A stretch of DNA of 64,000 nucleotides from Microbacterium candidum (GTDB lineage: Bacteria; Actinomycetota; Actinomycetes; Actinomycetales; Microbacteriaceae), in the NCBI RefSeq assembly GCF_030315975.1, contig NZ_JASXSZ010000001.1:62001-126000 (forward strand), given 5' to 3'. The first letter of the stretch is position 1, and the number at the start of each line of letters is the position of its first letter. The translations under genes and the position numbers were made by a program. A model generated the notes under the pieces. That model was not told where the DNA came from, did not search any database, and was given only the letters and a program-made list of their open reading frames with translations. This document shows, one piece after another, positions 35,058 through 43,866 of the stretch.

Positions 35058-35996
35058 GTGGCGCGGCACATCTCGGGTATCCAGCACACGATTCGCGCCG
35101 CCGGCTATGAGGCCCGGATCGCCAGCGTGGGAGCGACTCTGCGCACACTCACTCTGAACGGCACCGACATCATCGCGCCGTTCGACGCAGACGAGCCCCG
35201 CCCTGCGATGCGCGGCGCGGCACTGATCCCGTGGCCGAACCGAATCGCCGACGGGCACTACGAGATCGAGGGCGTGGGCTACCAGCTCCCGCTCACCGAG
35301 CCGTTGCTCGGCAACGCGATCCATGGATTGGCGGCGTCGCTCGACTTCCGGTCGGTGAGCCATACGGCGAGCGAAGTCGTGCTGATCGGCACTGTCGAGC
35401 CTCAAACCGGATATCCGTGGCAACTCGACATCGGAGTCACATTCTCCCTCGGAGCAGACGGCTTGACGCAGGAGATCCGCGTCATCAACAACAGCAGCTC
35501 TTCCGCCCCGGTCGGAATCGGTGGGCATCCGTACGTGCTCGCCGGGCCGGACGAGGCGGGAGCGGTCGACGGGTGGACGCTGCACGTCCCCGCAGAAGCT
35601 GTTCTCCGGATCTCGGAGGATCGGCTGCTGCCACTCGCGATCGTGCCGACGAAGGACGAACCCGGCCTCGACTTCCGCTCACCTCGAAGTCTGACCGGCC
35701 TGGCGGTCAATCATGCCTTCACCGACCTGGGCCGGGACGAGGACGGGATCTCCCGTGTGAGCGTCGTAGGTGAAAGCGGGGGTGGCGTCGAAGTGAGCTG
35801 GGATACCCGGTGCCCCTGGGTGCAGGTGTACACCTCGGACGTCGCGGATGGCGCATCCTACCGACACGCCGTCGCCATCGAACCGATGACATGCCCGCCG
35901 GACGCCTTCAATTCGAAGCGCGATCTGCACATGGTCGCCCCGCACTCTTCGGTGGCGGCAGGCTGGTCCATCCGCGCCCTGCGGGAGAGGAGCTGA
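35058..35996 (+). CDS. Aldose 1-epimerase (mutarotase)
   Basis: 312 aa from GTG 35058, just after the dehydrogenase stop, with AAGGA upstream. Galactose-mutarotase-like beta-sandwich: LIPWPNRIADGHYEIEG, GNAIHGLAA (His), GIGGHPYVL (His) and the C-terminal AVAIEPMTCPPDAFN (Glu). It interconverts sugar anomers so the correct form reaches the dehydrogenase. Last gene of the plus-strand aldose operon; convergent with the ABC permeases 29 nt away. Confidence 0.88.
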   Translation: MARHISGIQHTIRAAGYEARIASVGATLRTLTLNGTDIIAPFDADEPRPAMRGAALIPWPNRIADGHYEIEGVGYQLPLTEPLLGNAIHGLAASLDFRSVSHTASEVVLIGTVEPQTGYPWQLDIGVTFSLGADGLTQEIRVINNSSSSAPVGIGGHPYVLAGPDEAGAVDGWTLHVPAEAVLRISEDRLLPLAIVPTKDEPGLDFRSPRSLTGLAVNHAFTDLGRDEDGISRVSVVGESGGGVEVSWDTRCPWVQVYTSDVADGASYRHAVAIEPMTCPPDAFNSKRDLHMVAPHSSVAAGWSIRALRERS

Positions 35997-36025
35997 CGGC
36001 AGCTTCCTCTCCGTTCGTCTCTTCC

Positions 36026-36961
36026 CTACCCCTTCGTGCCGCCGGCGAACATGCCCGCGACGAGCGACCGCTGTGCGAACAGGAACAGCACGAGCACGGG
36101 GATGACCGACATCAGGATGGCGAGCGCGAGCTCGGGTGTGTCGATGCCGAGGTTGGCGGTGCCACCCGGGTTGAACGTCGACGAGGATGACATCAGCTGA
36201 CTCAGACCCACCTGGATGGGCTGCTGGCTGCTCGAGGGCATCACCAGATACGGCAGAAAGAAGTTCTGCCAGTTCGCGACGAAGCTGAAGAACGCGACGA
36301 GCGCAATGATCGGGCGGGCGAGGGGAAGCGCGATCCGGAAGAAGATCTGCACTTCGTTCGCCCCGTCGATCCGTGCCGCCTCCAGCATCGAGCGCTGCAG
36401 ACTCGTCGAGAAGTAGATGTACGTCAGGTAGACGCCGAACGGGAAGAACGCGAACGGCAGGATCAGCGCCAGCGGCGTGCCGATGAGCTTCATCGCGTTC
36501 AGCTCGAGGAACAGCGGGATGACGAGCGTCGTCGCCGGCATGATCATGACGATGAGAGTCACGATGAGCAGCAGCTTGCGCCCGCGGAAGCGGGTGAGGG
36601 CGAGGCCGTACCCGGCGGGGATGCTGCAGACGAGCGACAGCGCGAGGCCTCCGAACGCATACAGTGCGGAGTTGCCGAACCACTGGTAGATGATCCCGCC
36701 CTGGAACGCGACCAGGTGGTTCCAGGCGTCGCCGACCGCCGCGAACGACCCGAAGGCGAGGGGGAAGAGGTGCTCCACCTGGTATTCGGACTTCGTCGGA
36801 GCGAGGAGGAGCCACACCATCGGGAGCACGAAGAACACACCGAAGACGATGAGGACCAGCCAGACCAGGATGGCGCCGGCGGGCTGGCGCCGTCCGTGCT
36901 GAGGGATTGCGGAGATCGTCCCGGACGCCCCGGGAGCCACCATGCTGCGTGTCTCGCTCAT
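36026..36961 (-). CDS. Carbohydrate ABC transporter permease (MalG-type)
   Basis: 311 aa from ATG 36961 (TGATG overlap with the other permease). Six membrane segments start near AILVWLVLIVFGVFFVLPM. The cytoplasmic EAA loop EAARIDGANEVQIFFRIALPLARP contacts the ATPase, which is not encoded in the window. CUT1 family, usual for oligosaccharides. Last gene of the transporter operon. Confidence 0.9.
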   Translation of the reverse strand: MSETRSMVAPGASGTISAIPQHGRRQPAGAILVWLVLIVFGVFFVLPMVWLLLAPTKSEYQVEHLFPLAFGSFAAVGDAWNHLVAFQGGIIYQWFGNSALYAFGGLALSLVCSIPAGYGLALTRFRGRKLLLIVTLIVMIMPATTLVIPLFLELNAMKLIGTPLALILPFAFFPFGVYLTYIYFSTSLQRSMLEAARIDGANEVQIFFRIALPLARPIIALVAFFSFVANWQNFFLPYLVMPSSSQQPIQVGLSQLMSSSSTFNPGGTANLGIDTPELALAILMSVIPVLVLFLFAQRSLVAGMFAGGTKG

Positions 36962-37923
36962 CAGTCTTCCGCCTCCACATCGAACAGCCCCGATCGGGTG
37001 ACCAGGACGACCGCGACCACGAGGCCGACGATCAGCAGCAGCACGGAGAGGGCGGCGGCCGCGTTCGCGTTCGACATCGGGCCGAACGCGAACTGGTAGG
37101 CGAGCTGGTTGGGAGACCACGTGACGTCGACCACCTTGCTGGCGACGCCCAGCATCTGCGGCTCAACGAAGATCTGGGTGCCTGCCGCGAAAGCGAGGAT
37201 CACCATGTAGACGATCCACTGGCGGATCATCGGGATCTGGATGTGCCAGGCCAGCTGCCACGTCGAGGCGCCGTCGATGCGGGCCGCCTCCATGACCTCG
37301 TCCGAGATGTTGTTCACCGCGCCATACATGATGATGATCCAGCCGCCGGCGCCGACCCAGAACGCCATCACCGTGAAGATGGCGGGGAGGTTCTGCGGCT
37401 GCACGATCTTCCCGAAGTCCGTCCAGCCCATCGCCTGCAGAAGCGGTGCTATCGGGCTCACCTGCGGCGAGAGCATGAACATCCACACGAGCGCGCTCGC
37501 CACGCCGGCCAGGGCGCCGGGCAGGTAGAAGAGAAATCGCCAGAAGACCGACATCCGGTCGTGGATGTGGTTGCGCAGCACGAGCGCGAGACCGACGGCG
37601 AACACGACGATGACGGTGAGCCAGAGAGCAATGTAGCTGGCCAGGTTCGCCATCGAACGCACGAATCGGAAGTCGGTGACGACTACGATGAACTGCCCGA
37701 GCCCGGTGAACTGCCACTGGTCGTTCGTGAACGCCAGCGCGAACGCATAGACCGTGGGGACGATGCCGAAGAGGATCAGCAGGATCGTGTACCCGGCGAC
37801 GAACAGGTAGCCGGTCTTGTTGCTCCGCTCTCGCGGTGCTGCGGTGCGCTGCGCCTTGCTCCGCGGCGTCTTGTTCCGTTCGCGCGGCGCCGAGCGTTCC
37901 AACAGCTGCGTGTGGGTGCTCAC
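36961..37923 (-). CDS. Carbohydrate ABC transporter permease (MalF-type)
   Basis: 320 aa from GTG 37923. After a basic, Ser/Arg-rich cytoplasmic tail come about six membrane segments (GYLFVAGYTILLILFGIVPT first) and the EAA loop MEAARIDGASTWQLAWHIQIPM. It pairs with the MalG-type protein. A stable stem-loop lies between it and the binding-protein gene upstream, probably setting lower permease levels. Confidence 0.9.
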   Translation of the reverse strand: MSTHTQLLERSAPRERNKTPRSKAQRTAAPRERSNKTGYLFVAGYTILLILFGIVPTVYAFALAFTNDQWQFTGLGQFIVVVTDFRFVRSMANLASYIALWLTVIVVFAVGLALVLRNHIHDRMSVFWRFLFYLPGALAGVASALVWMFMLSPQVSPIAPLLQAMGWTDFGKIVQPQNLPAIFTVMAFWVGAGGWIIIMYGAVNNISDEVMEAARIDGASTWQLAWHIQIPMIRQWIVYMVILAFAAGTQIFVEPQMLGVASKVVDVTWSPNQLAYQFAFGPMSNANAAAALSVLLLIVGLVVAVVLVTRSGLFDVEAED

Positions 37924-37952
37924 CAGTGCGGGCCTCTCTCTCGGGTGATGGT

Positions 37953-37987
37953 GTGTCCGGGTGGCGGCGACGCCGCCACCCGGACAC
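37953..37987 (-). terminator. Stem-loop between binding-protein and permease genes
   Basis: Perfect 15-bp stem GTGTCCGGGTGGCGG / CCGCCACCCGGACAC with loop CGACG. Within an operon this is typical of partial termination or mRNA protection that favours the binding protein. Confidence 0.85.
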
Positions 37988-37997
37988 CAGGGGGTTC

Positions 37998-39341
37998 CTA
38001 CTTCGTGACCGTGTAGCCCGCCGCCTTCGCGGTGTTGATCTGCTCGGTCTGCCAGGCGGGCATCAGCGACTCCACGCTCTTGCCTGCGTTGATTCCCGTC
38101 TCCACGACGTTCTTGAACGGGTCCTGGTCGAGGAAGGTGGTGTTGGCCCAGCCCTTCCAGACCTGATTGGCCGCCTTCTGGAACGGCTCCGCGATGGGGG
38201 TCGCGAAGTAGTTGATGTTGTCCGGGTTGGTCAGCCACGCCTGCGCTGCGGCCGTGTTCGCGGGGTAGGTCGGCGCCGTCTTCTGGAAGCCGGTGTCACT
38301 CGTGACCCATGTGACGAGGTCGGTCGCATTCTTCAGGTTCTGGCTGTGCGACGAGACCATCCAGATGCCGCCGCCGACGTTGCCGTTCGACGCGGTCGAG
38401 TCGCCCGCCCACTGCGGCTGGTCGGCGATGCCGATCTGGCCTGCCGGGATCTTGTAGGTCGCATCGAAGAGGTACTTGCCGAACCACGACGGGCCGACGG
38501 CCATGACCATCTTCGACCCGTCCAGGCCCTTCTCGAAGTAGCTCTGCTTGCCCATCGCGCCGGAGTCGAGGAGGGCGTCGATCATCTTCGCCGTCTTCGT
38601 GCACTGCGCCGACGTCATGTCGATCTTGATCGTGTTCGGATCGCCGGTACGCTCCTGCACCGCGCAGCGGCTGGCCCAGAAGTACACGTCGAGCATGTTG
38701 GCGTCGCCGAACTCGCCCACGAGATAGCCGGGGTGCTCCTTGGCGATCTTCTCACCGAGCGACTGGAAGTCCTCCCATGTCGTCGGCAGGGTGTAGCCCC
38801 ACTGGTCGAGCATCGTCTTGTTGTACCAGAGCACCGTCTGGGCGATGTCGTTTCGCAGGCAGTAGACGTTCCCGTTCGCCTCGCACGGCGCGAGTGAACC
38901 CTGTGCCCAGCCGGCAAGTGTCGACTTCGGGATGAGGCCCTGATTGAGCGGTGCAGCGTACGGCTGCGCCCCGCCACCGCTCGATTTCAACGCCCACGCC
39001 GAGTCGGACGTGGCCGGGGAGAAGACGACATCCGGCCAGCCGGATCCCGACTTGTCGTACAGAGACATCTTCGTCTGCAGGCCCAGGCCATCGAACGTCT
39101 CGATGTTGATCTTCACCTCGGGATGCGTTTTCTGGTAGGCCTCGACCGCCGCCTGCCGCGTGGGGTCGACGAGCACGTTGATCGCCGCCGAGTCGTCCTG
39201 CTTGACCGGGGTGAATGCGCTCGCGCTGTTCGACTGGGTGGGGGTCGCGCTCGCGCAGCCGGCGAGCAGGGCGAGAGCCGCGATCGCCGCGGCCGCGCCC
39301 GCAGCCGTCCGGAGACGGCGCTTCTGTAGGATGTGATTCAC
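37998..39341 (-). CDS. Extracellular sugar-binding lipoprotein of ABC transporter
   Basis: 447 aa from GTG 39341. Lipoprotein signal ending LALLAGC (Cys29). CUT1 solute-binding family: INVLVDPTRQAAVEAYQKTHP start, WPDVVFSPA, VLWYNKTMLDQWGYTLPTTWEDF, and C-terminal SVESLMPAWQTE. The sugar is unknown; the adjacent sugar-acid enzyme and the fucose cluster make a fucosylated or uronic-acid-containing oligosaccharide plausible. Second gene of the operon enolase - binding protein - permeases. Confidence 0.88.
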   Translation of the reverse strand: MNHILQKRRLRTAAGAAAAIAALALLAGCASATPTQSNSASAFTPVKQDDSAAINVLVDPTRQAAVEAYQKTHPEVKINIETFDGLGLQTKMSLYDKSGSGWPDVVFSPATSDSAWALKSSGGGAQPYAAPLNQGLIPKSTLAGWAQGSLAPCEANGNVYCLRNDIAQTVLWYNKTMLDQWGYTLPTTWEDFQSLGEKIAKEHPGYLVGEFGDANMLDVYFWASRCAVQERTGDPNTIKIDMTSAQCTKTAKMIDALLDSGAMGKQSYFEKGLDGSKMVMAVGPSWFGKYLFDATYKIPAGQIGIADQPQWAGDSTASNGNVGGGIWMVSSHSQNLKNATDLVTWVTSDTGFQKTAPTYPANTAAAQAWLTNPDNINYFATPIAEPFQKAANQVWKGWANTTFLDQDPFKNVVETGINAGKSVESLMPAWQTEQINTAKAAGYTVTK

Positions 39342-39378
39342 TGTGATTGCCCTTTCTTGGTGATCGCGAGGACTGCGT

Positions 39379-40479
39379 CTATGCAACCCGGGCGAAGTGG
39401 CGGACGGCCTCGGGATAGTCGAGGCCCGGGGGAAGTGCGATTCCGGGTTCGGTGGGGGCATGCAGCAGCCCGTTCTCATCCACGACGGCCTCCCGTGTGA
39501 CCGTGCTGCAGTGCACCAGCGACTCGTAGTAGGTGGTGTTCGAGATGGCCATGCAGAGGTGCTCGGCGTGGATGCCTCCGCCGTGCACCTCGGCGCGGAT
39601 GCGGAACGCATCCGCCAGATGTGCAGTGCGCATGGCCCCCGTCATCCCGCCGCGCAGCCCGGCGCTCGTGCGGACCCCGAACGTCGCCGCCCCTGCCGCG
39701 ATGAAGTCGGCGCTGTTCATGTACGCCCCGTCGGACGTCTCCGCCGAGAGCAGCGGCACATCGACCGCACGGGCGAGCTCGCGGTAGGCACTCACACTGA
39801 ACTCGCGCATCGGCTCTTCGTACCAGCGATAGTTCGCATCGGAGAGCGCCCGCCCGAGATAGATCGCGTCGGGCAGATCGAAGCCCGCCGATCCGTCGTA
39901 CATGAGGTCCATCTCGTCGCCGACGTGTTCCCGCAGGGCGAGGCACAGAGCCGCATCCCGCTTCGCGTCGCCCCACGCGTGGAGCTTGATCGCGGGATAC
40001 CCCAACTCAATGCACTGTGAAGCGACGTCCAGGAACTCCTCGGTCGTGCCGAAGGTGACGGTCGAGGCGTATGCGGGGAGGGACTCGCGCATGCCTCCCA
40101 TCAGTTTGTAGGCGGGGAGGCCAGCGGCCCGGCCGGCAAGATCCCACAGAGCGACATCGAAGAGGCCGAAAACGGGCAGCGGGAACTCGTGCAGACGATC
40201 GAGCTCCCACATCCGGTCATAGTGCCATTCGCGCATGAGCGGGTCCTTGCCGAGGTACTCAGGCCGGTACACGTGCTCGACGAGGGACTCGACCATCGCG
40301 ACCGCGCTCATCCGGGAGAAGAACGCAGCCCCTTCGGCGCCCTCATCCGTCCCGATCCGCAGAACCACACCCTCCGCGGGACCGTACTCCGCGCTGCCGG
40401 GCAAACCCGCCCGCCACCGGAACGGCGGCTCGACGGGAGGCACCCGCACAGGGTACGTCTCGATGTGGGTGATCTTCAT
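39379..40479 (-). CDS. Mandelate racemase/muconate lactonizing-type enolase-superfamily enzyme
   Basis: 366 aa from ATG 40479 with GAGGAAG. Barrel ligands: KLHAWGD (Lys), DLMYDGSAGFD (Asp), YEEPMREF (Glu), LSAETSDG (Glu), and later EVHGGGIHAEHL (His-rich). Members dehydrate, racemise or isomerise sugar acids or lactones. The position at the head of a sugar-transport operon suggests early processing of the imported sugar acid. Divergent from a GntR gene; a candidate operator lies between. Confidence 0.82.
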   Translation of the reverse strand: MKITHIETYPVRVPPVEPPFRWRAGLPGSAEYGPAEGVVLRIGTDEGAEGAAFFSRMSAVAMVESLVEHVYRPEYLGKDPLMREWHYDRMWELDRLHEFPLPVFGLFDVALWDLAGRAAGLPAYKLMGGMRESLPAYASTVTFGTTEEFLDVASQCIELGYPAIKLHAWGDAKRDAALCLALREHVGDEMDLMYDGSAGFDLPDAIYLGRALSDANYRWYEEPMREFSVSAYRELARAVDVPLLSAETSDGAYMNSADFIAAGAATFGVRTSAGLRGGMTGAMRTAHLADAFRIRAEVHGGGIHAEHLCMAISNTTYYESLVHCSTVTREAVVDENGLLHAPTEPGIALPPGLDYPEAVRHFARVA

Positions 40480-40521
40480 TGAGCACTTCCTCGCTGTCAT
40501 CATCGAACTGACGCAGACGTT

Positions 40522-40536
40522 ACACGTTTGATGTTT
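40522..40536. promoter_or_regulatory. Candidate operator, enolase/GntR divergent promoter
   Basis: ACACGTTTGATGTTT matches 12 of 15 positions with ATACATCTGATGTTT read on the minus strand at 45214-45200 upstream of the L-fuconate dehydratase, suggesting a shared regulator. Confidence 0.45.
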
Positions 40537-40582
40537 GACGTTCAACCTTTTCTTTTCGATCCGATCGCGCCAGACTCAGGAC

Positions 40583-41317
40583 ATGACGATGACGAGCGGC
40601 TCGACATCTGCGAGCGCAGACCGCCCGGTGCGGAGAAGGCAGCGGCTCAGTACGCCGATCGCGGATGAGCTGCTACGCCGCGTCGTCTCGGGGGCATACC
40701 CCGTTGGGACGCAACTGCCCCCCGAGCCTGTTCTTGTCGTGGAATTCGACGTCAGCCGAACTGTCATCCGCGAGGCAGTCAAGTCGCTCGAGGCCGCAGG
40801 CCTCGTGTCCATACGGCAGGGAGACGGCACCGTCGTCCGGGATCGGGGGCTCTGGAGCATCCTCGACCCTCGAGTCCTCCCTGTCGCACTCACCTACGAC
40901 ATCGGCTCTCGCCTTGCCGACGATGCGATCGCGCTGCGCGCAGAGCTTGATACGACGCTCATCACGGAGGCAGCGCCGAAGTTGACCGAAGGCGACTTCG
41001 CGACCATGGACGAGTGTCTCCATGTCATGGACGCCTCCTCCGAGCTCGCCGATCTGCAGCGTGCCGATCTTGCGTTCCATCGGGTCTATCGGGCGCGCTC
41101 GGGCAACGAACTGAAGTCGAGCATCGTGATGCTCCTCATGGAGGAGATGCCGCCGAACGAGCGTCTGGTGCGAGAGCCGCGTGCGATGTACGACGCCGCC
41201 AACCTCGACCATTGGGACATCTACAACGCCCTGCGCGACGGACGCGTCGAGGACGCCGTCGTCGCGCTCGACCGGCACATCCGCGACCTGTGGACCTGGC
41301 GGCACGACACGCCGTGA
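40583..41317 (+). CDS. GntR/FadR-family regulator
   Basis: 244 aa from ATG 40583. Winged helix STPIADELLRRVVSGAYPVGTQLPPEPVLVVEFDVSRTVIREAVKSLEAAGLV followed by an FCD domain with ADLAFHRVYRA and ALDRHIRDL. Divergent from the enolase/transport operon, which it probably controls. The ligand is presumably a sugar acid. The frame is open further upstream from a TTG at 40535, which I reject because it reads the operator. Confidence 0.87.
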   Translation: MTMTSGSTSASADRPVRRRQRLSTPIADELLRRVVSGAYPVGTQLPPEPVLVVEFDVSRTVIREAVKSLEAAGLVSIRQGDGTVVRDRGLWSILDPRVLPVALTYDIGSRLADDAIALRAELDTTLITEAAPKLTEGDFATMDECLHVMDASSELADLQRADLAFHRVYRARSGNELKSSIVMLLMEEMPPNERLVREPRAMYDAANLDHWDIYNALRDGRVEDAVVALDRHIRDLWTWRHDTP

Positions 41318-41341
41318 CGCAAATGGACGAGCCGATAGACA

Positions 41342-41353
41342 TCCGATCTTTTG
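41342..41353 (+). promoter_or_regulatory. Shared 12-nt promoter element, copy 1
   Basis: TCCGATCTTTTG, 24 nt upstream of the FadR-type gene at 41378, is repeated exactly at 45280-45291 before the diketo-acid hydrolase gene. Confidence 0.45.
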
Positions 41354-41377
41354 TGATCGATCCGTTAGGCTCGACCC

Positions 41378-42049
41378 ATGGCGGTGACCGACGAGGCGAT
41401 TGAACGCATCAAGGAGATGATCATCTCGGGCGAGTTGAGCCCGGGTGAGAGGCTTCCTCCCGAGAAGGACCTCAGCGAGCGTCTGGGCCTGTCGCGAAGC
41501 TCGTTGCGCGAGGCCGTCAAGGCGCTCGAGCTCATCCGCGTCCTGGACGTGCGCCGGGGCGACGGAACCTACGTGACAAGCCTCGAGCCGGCCCTCCTGC
41601 TGGAAGCGATGTCGTTCGTCGTCGACCTGCATACCGACCGGTCCGTCCTCGAGATCTTCGCGGTGCGCCGCATCCTCGAACCCGCTGCCGCGGCGCTCGC
41701 CGCGCACACGATGAACGACGAGGACATGACGATCCTCCAGGACATCGTCGATACGGCGAACGCGGACGGAACGATCGAGGAGCTCGTGCAGCACGATGTG
41801 CGGTTCCATCAGGCGATCGTCGAGGCGACCGGGAACGAGTACCTCAGTCGCCTGACGGAATCGATGTCCAGCGCGACCGTGCGCGCACGCATCTGGCGTG
41901 GGATCACCCAGCGCGGAGCCGCTGCTCGCACGATCTCCGAGCACGCCGCCATCCTGGGCGCCCTGACCCGCCACGATGCCGAGCTCGCGTCGGCCCTGAT
42001 GCTCGCACACGTCGCGGGCATCGACGAGTGGCTGCGAGACGCATCGTGA
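41378..42049 (+). CDS. FadR-type GntR regulator, likely of L-fucose catabolism
   Basis: 223 aa from ATG 41378. GntR domain IERIKEMIISGELSPGERLPPEKDLSERLGLSRSSLREAVKAL, wing GDGTYVT, then FCD domain with HDVRFHQAIVEATGN and HVAGIDEWL. It overlaps the lactonase start (GTGA), placing it in the fucose operon; it is the natural candidate regulator of that pathway. Confidence 0.87.
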   Translation: MAVTDEAIERIKEMIISGELSPGERLPPEKDLSERLGLSRSSLREAVKALELIRVLDVRRGDGTYVTSLEPALLLEAMSFVVDLHTDRSVLEIFAVRRILEPAAAALAAHTMNDEDMTILQDIVDTANADGTIEELVQHDVRFHQAIVEATGNEYLSRLTESMSSATVRARIWRGITQRGAAARTISEHAAILGALTRHDAELASALMLAHVAGIDEWLRDAS

Positions 42050-42894
42050 TCGACGCTCATGTCCACATGTGGGATCCGAGGCGCTTCGACTATCCGTGGC
42101 TGAGTCAGGCGCCGATTCTCGACCGGCCCTTCATCCCCTCGGATCTGGACGGCGAGGCATCCGGATACGGCGCGATCTTCGTGCAGGCCGACTGCGCAGG
42201 CACGCAGTCGCTCGACGAGGCGCGCTGGGTGGCCGACCTCGACTGGTCGGGCCTGCGCGGCATCGTCGCCGGCGCCGATCTGCGCTCGCCCGATCTGTCC
42301 GACCACCTCGACGCGCTCGCCACGGTGCCGGGCGTCGTTGGCGTGCGTCATCTGCTGCAGGGCGAGGACGAGAGCGACTGGGCCGACGACGACGCCCTCC
42401 GCGCGGGTCTTCGGGTGCTAGCCGCGCGCGGGCTGACTTTCGACGCGTGCGTGCATCGCGGGCAGCTCACGGCCCTCGCACCGCTTCTCGAGAGCGTGCC
42501 CGACGTGAAAGTCGTCATCGATCACCTGGGCAAGCCGGCAGTCGACGCCGGGATCGACGATGCGGCCGGCCGACAGTGGCTCGACTCGATGCGCCGGCTC
42601 GCGGAGCGCCCGCTGACTCATGTCAAGCTCTCCGGGCTCGCTCCGGAAGCGGCCGACCGCTCGACGCTGGACCACAACGGTGACGCGTTCGTGACCGCCG
42701 GCCTCGAGCTCTTCGGCGCCGAACGGGCGATGATCGGCAGCGATTGGCCCGTCAGCGCCCGCCTGGGGGCGGGCTTGCGCCCGGCGAAATGGCGCGACCG
42801 CGTGCTGCGCGTGGCCGCATCCGTCGGAGCCGATCGAGATGCCGTCGACACCGGCACCGCCGAGCGCTTCTACGGTCTCGCGCCGACGACATGA
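42046..42894 (+). CDS. L-fuconolactonase-type amidohydrolase
   Basis: 282 aa from GTG 42046. Amidohydrolase-superfamily (COG3618) pattern: IDAHVHMWDPRRFDYPWL (HxH), TFDACVHRGQL, VVIDHLGKPAVDAG and the final metal Asp in MIGSDWPVS. This group hydrolyses sugar-derived lactones; L-fucono-1,5-lactone is supported by the fuconate dehydratase 1 kb away. Convergent with the aldo/keto reductase. Confidence 0.88.
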   Translation: MIDAHVHMWDPRRFDYPWLSQAPILDRPFIPSDLDGEASGYGAIFVQADCAGTQSLDEARWVADLDWSGLRGIVAGADLRSPDLSDHLDALATVPGVVGVRHLLQGEDESDWADDDALRAGLRVLAARGLTFDACVHRGQLTALAPLLESVPDVKVVIDHLGKPAVDAGIDDAAGRQWLDSMRRLAERPLTHVKLSGLAPEAADRSTLDHNGDAFVTAGLELFGAERAMIGSDWPVSARLGAGLRPAKWRDRVLRVAASVGADRDAVDTGTAERFYGLAPTT

Positions 42895-42912
42895 ATTGCG
42901 TGCCTCAGCAGC

Positions 42913-43866
42913 TCAGGAGGCGATGAGCCATTCATCTCGGAGGGCCGTCCACAGACTGTCCGGCACGTCGACGCCCATCCGCTCGACGTTCTGACGAACC
43001 GCGTCGGGGTGCGAAGCACCCACCACGACCGTCGCGACCTCGGGTGCGAGGCTCGGGAAGTGCACCGCGGCTGTCGGCAGATCGACACCGAAGCTCTCGC
43101 ACACGTCGGCGATCCGGCAGGCGCGGGAGACCAGCTCCGGCGGCGCGTCGGCGTAATCGTATTGCGCATCCTCGGAAGGACGCGGCCGGGAGAGCAGACC
43201 TGAGTTGTAGACCCCGGCAGCCACGATCTTCACGCCGTGCTGTGCGCACGCAGGCAGGAGCTCTTCAGCGGCGGACTGGTCCAGCAGCGTCCATCGGCCC
43301 GCGATCATGACGAGATCGATGTCGCCCTCGCGCACGGCGCGGCTGGCGACGGCGGCGTCGTTCACACCTACCCCGATCTGCGACACGAGGCCTTCGTCGC
43401 GAAGCGCCGCGAGCGCGGGAAGCCCCTCTCGCAGGCCTCGCTCGAGGTCGTACTCCTCCGGGTCGTGCAGGTAGAGGATGTCGATGCGGCCGATCCCCAT
43501 CCGTTCGAGCGACGCTTCAACGCTGCGCCGGATGCCGTCGGGACTCGGGTCGAACTCTCGTACGGCGTCATCGGGGACGTCGAACCCGTTGAGGATGTCG
43601 CGCCCGCCGTTGTAGCGGGGGTTGGGCACGAGCAGCCGCCCCACTTTGGTGGAGACGATGTAGTCATCGCGCGGATGCTGGCGGAGGAATCCACCGAGCC
43701 GTCGCTCGGAGAGACCGAGCCCGTAATGCGGGGCCGTGTCGAAGTAGCGGATGCCGGCATCCCACGCCGTCTGAAGGCCGGCGGTCGCCTCGTCGTCACT
43801 GACGACGCGGCGCAGGTTCCCGAGCTGAGCGGCACCGAAGCCGAGCGGGCCGAACCCAGGGGTCAT
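42913..43866 (-). CDS. Aldo/keto reductase, L-fucose 1-dehydrogenase-like
   Basis: 317 aa from ATG 43866 (ATGA overlap with the dehydratase stop). AKR barrel: catalytic Asp and Tyr in [16 protein letters not shown], Lys in [11 protein letters not shown], His in [12 protein letters not shown]. The subgroup with PHYGLG-LSE and a long loop [12 protein letters not shown] includes D-threo-aldose 1-dehydrogenases that oxidise L-fucose. It is translationally coupled to L-fuconate dehydratase, so it likely makes L-fuconolactone. Confidence 0.87.
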   Translation of the reverse strand: MTPGFGPLGFGAAQLGNLRRVVSDDEATAGLQTAWDAGIRYFDTAPHYGLGLSERRLGGFLRQHPRDDYIVSTKVGRLLVPNPRYNGGRDILNGFDVPDDAVREFDPSPDGIRRSVEASLERMGIGRIDILYLHDPEEYDLERGLREGLPALAALRDEGLVSQIGVGVNDAAVASRAVREGDIDLVMIAGRWTLLDQSAAEELLPACAQHGVKIVAAGVYNSGLLSRPRPSEDAQYDYADAPPELVSRACRIADVCESFGVDLPTAAVHFPSLAPEVATVVVGASHPDAVRQNVERMGVDVPDSLWTALRDEWLIAS

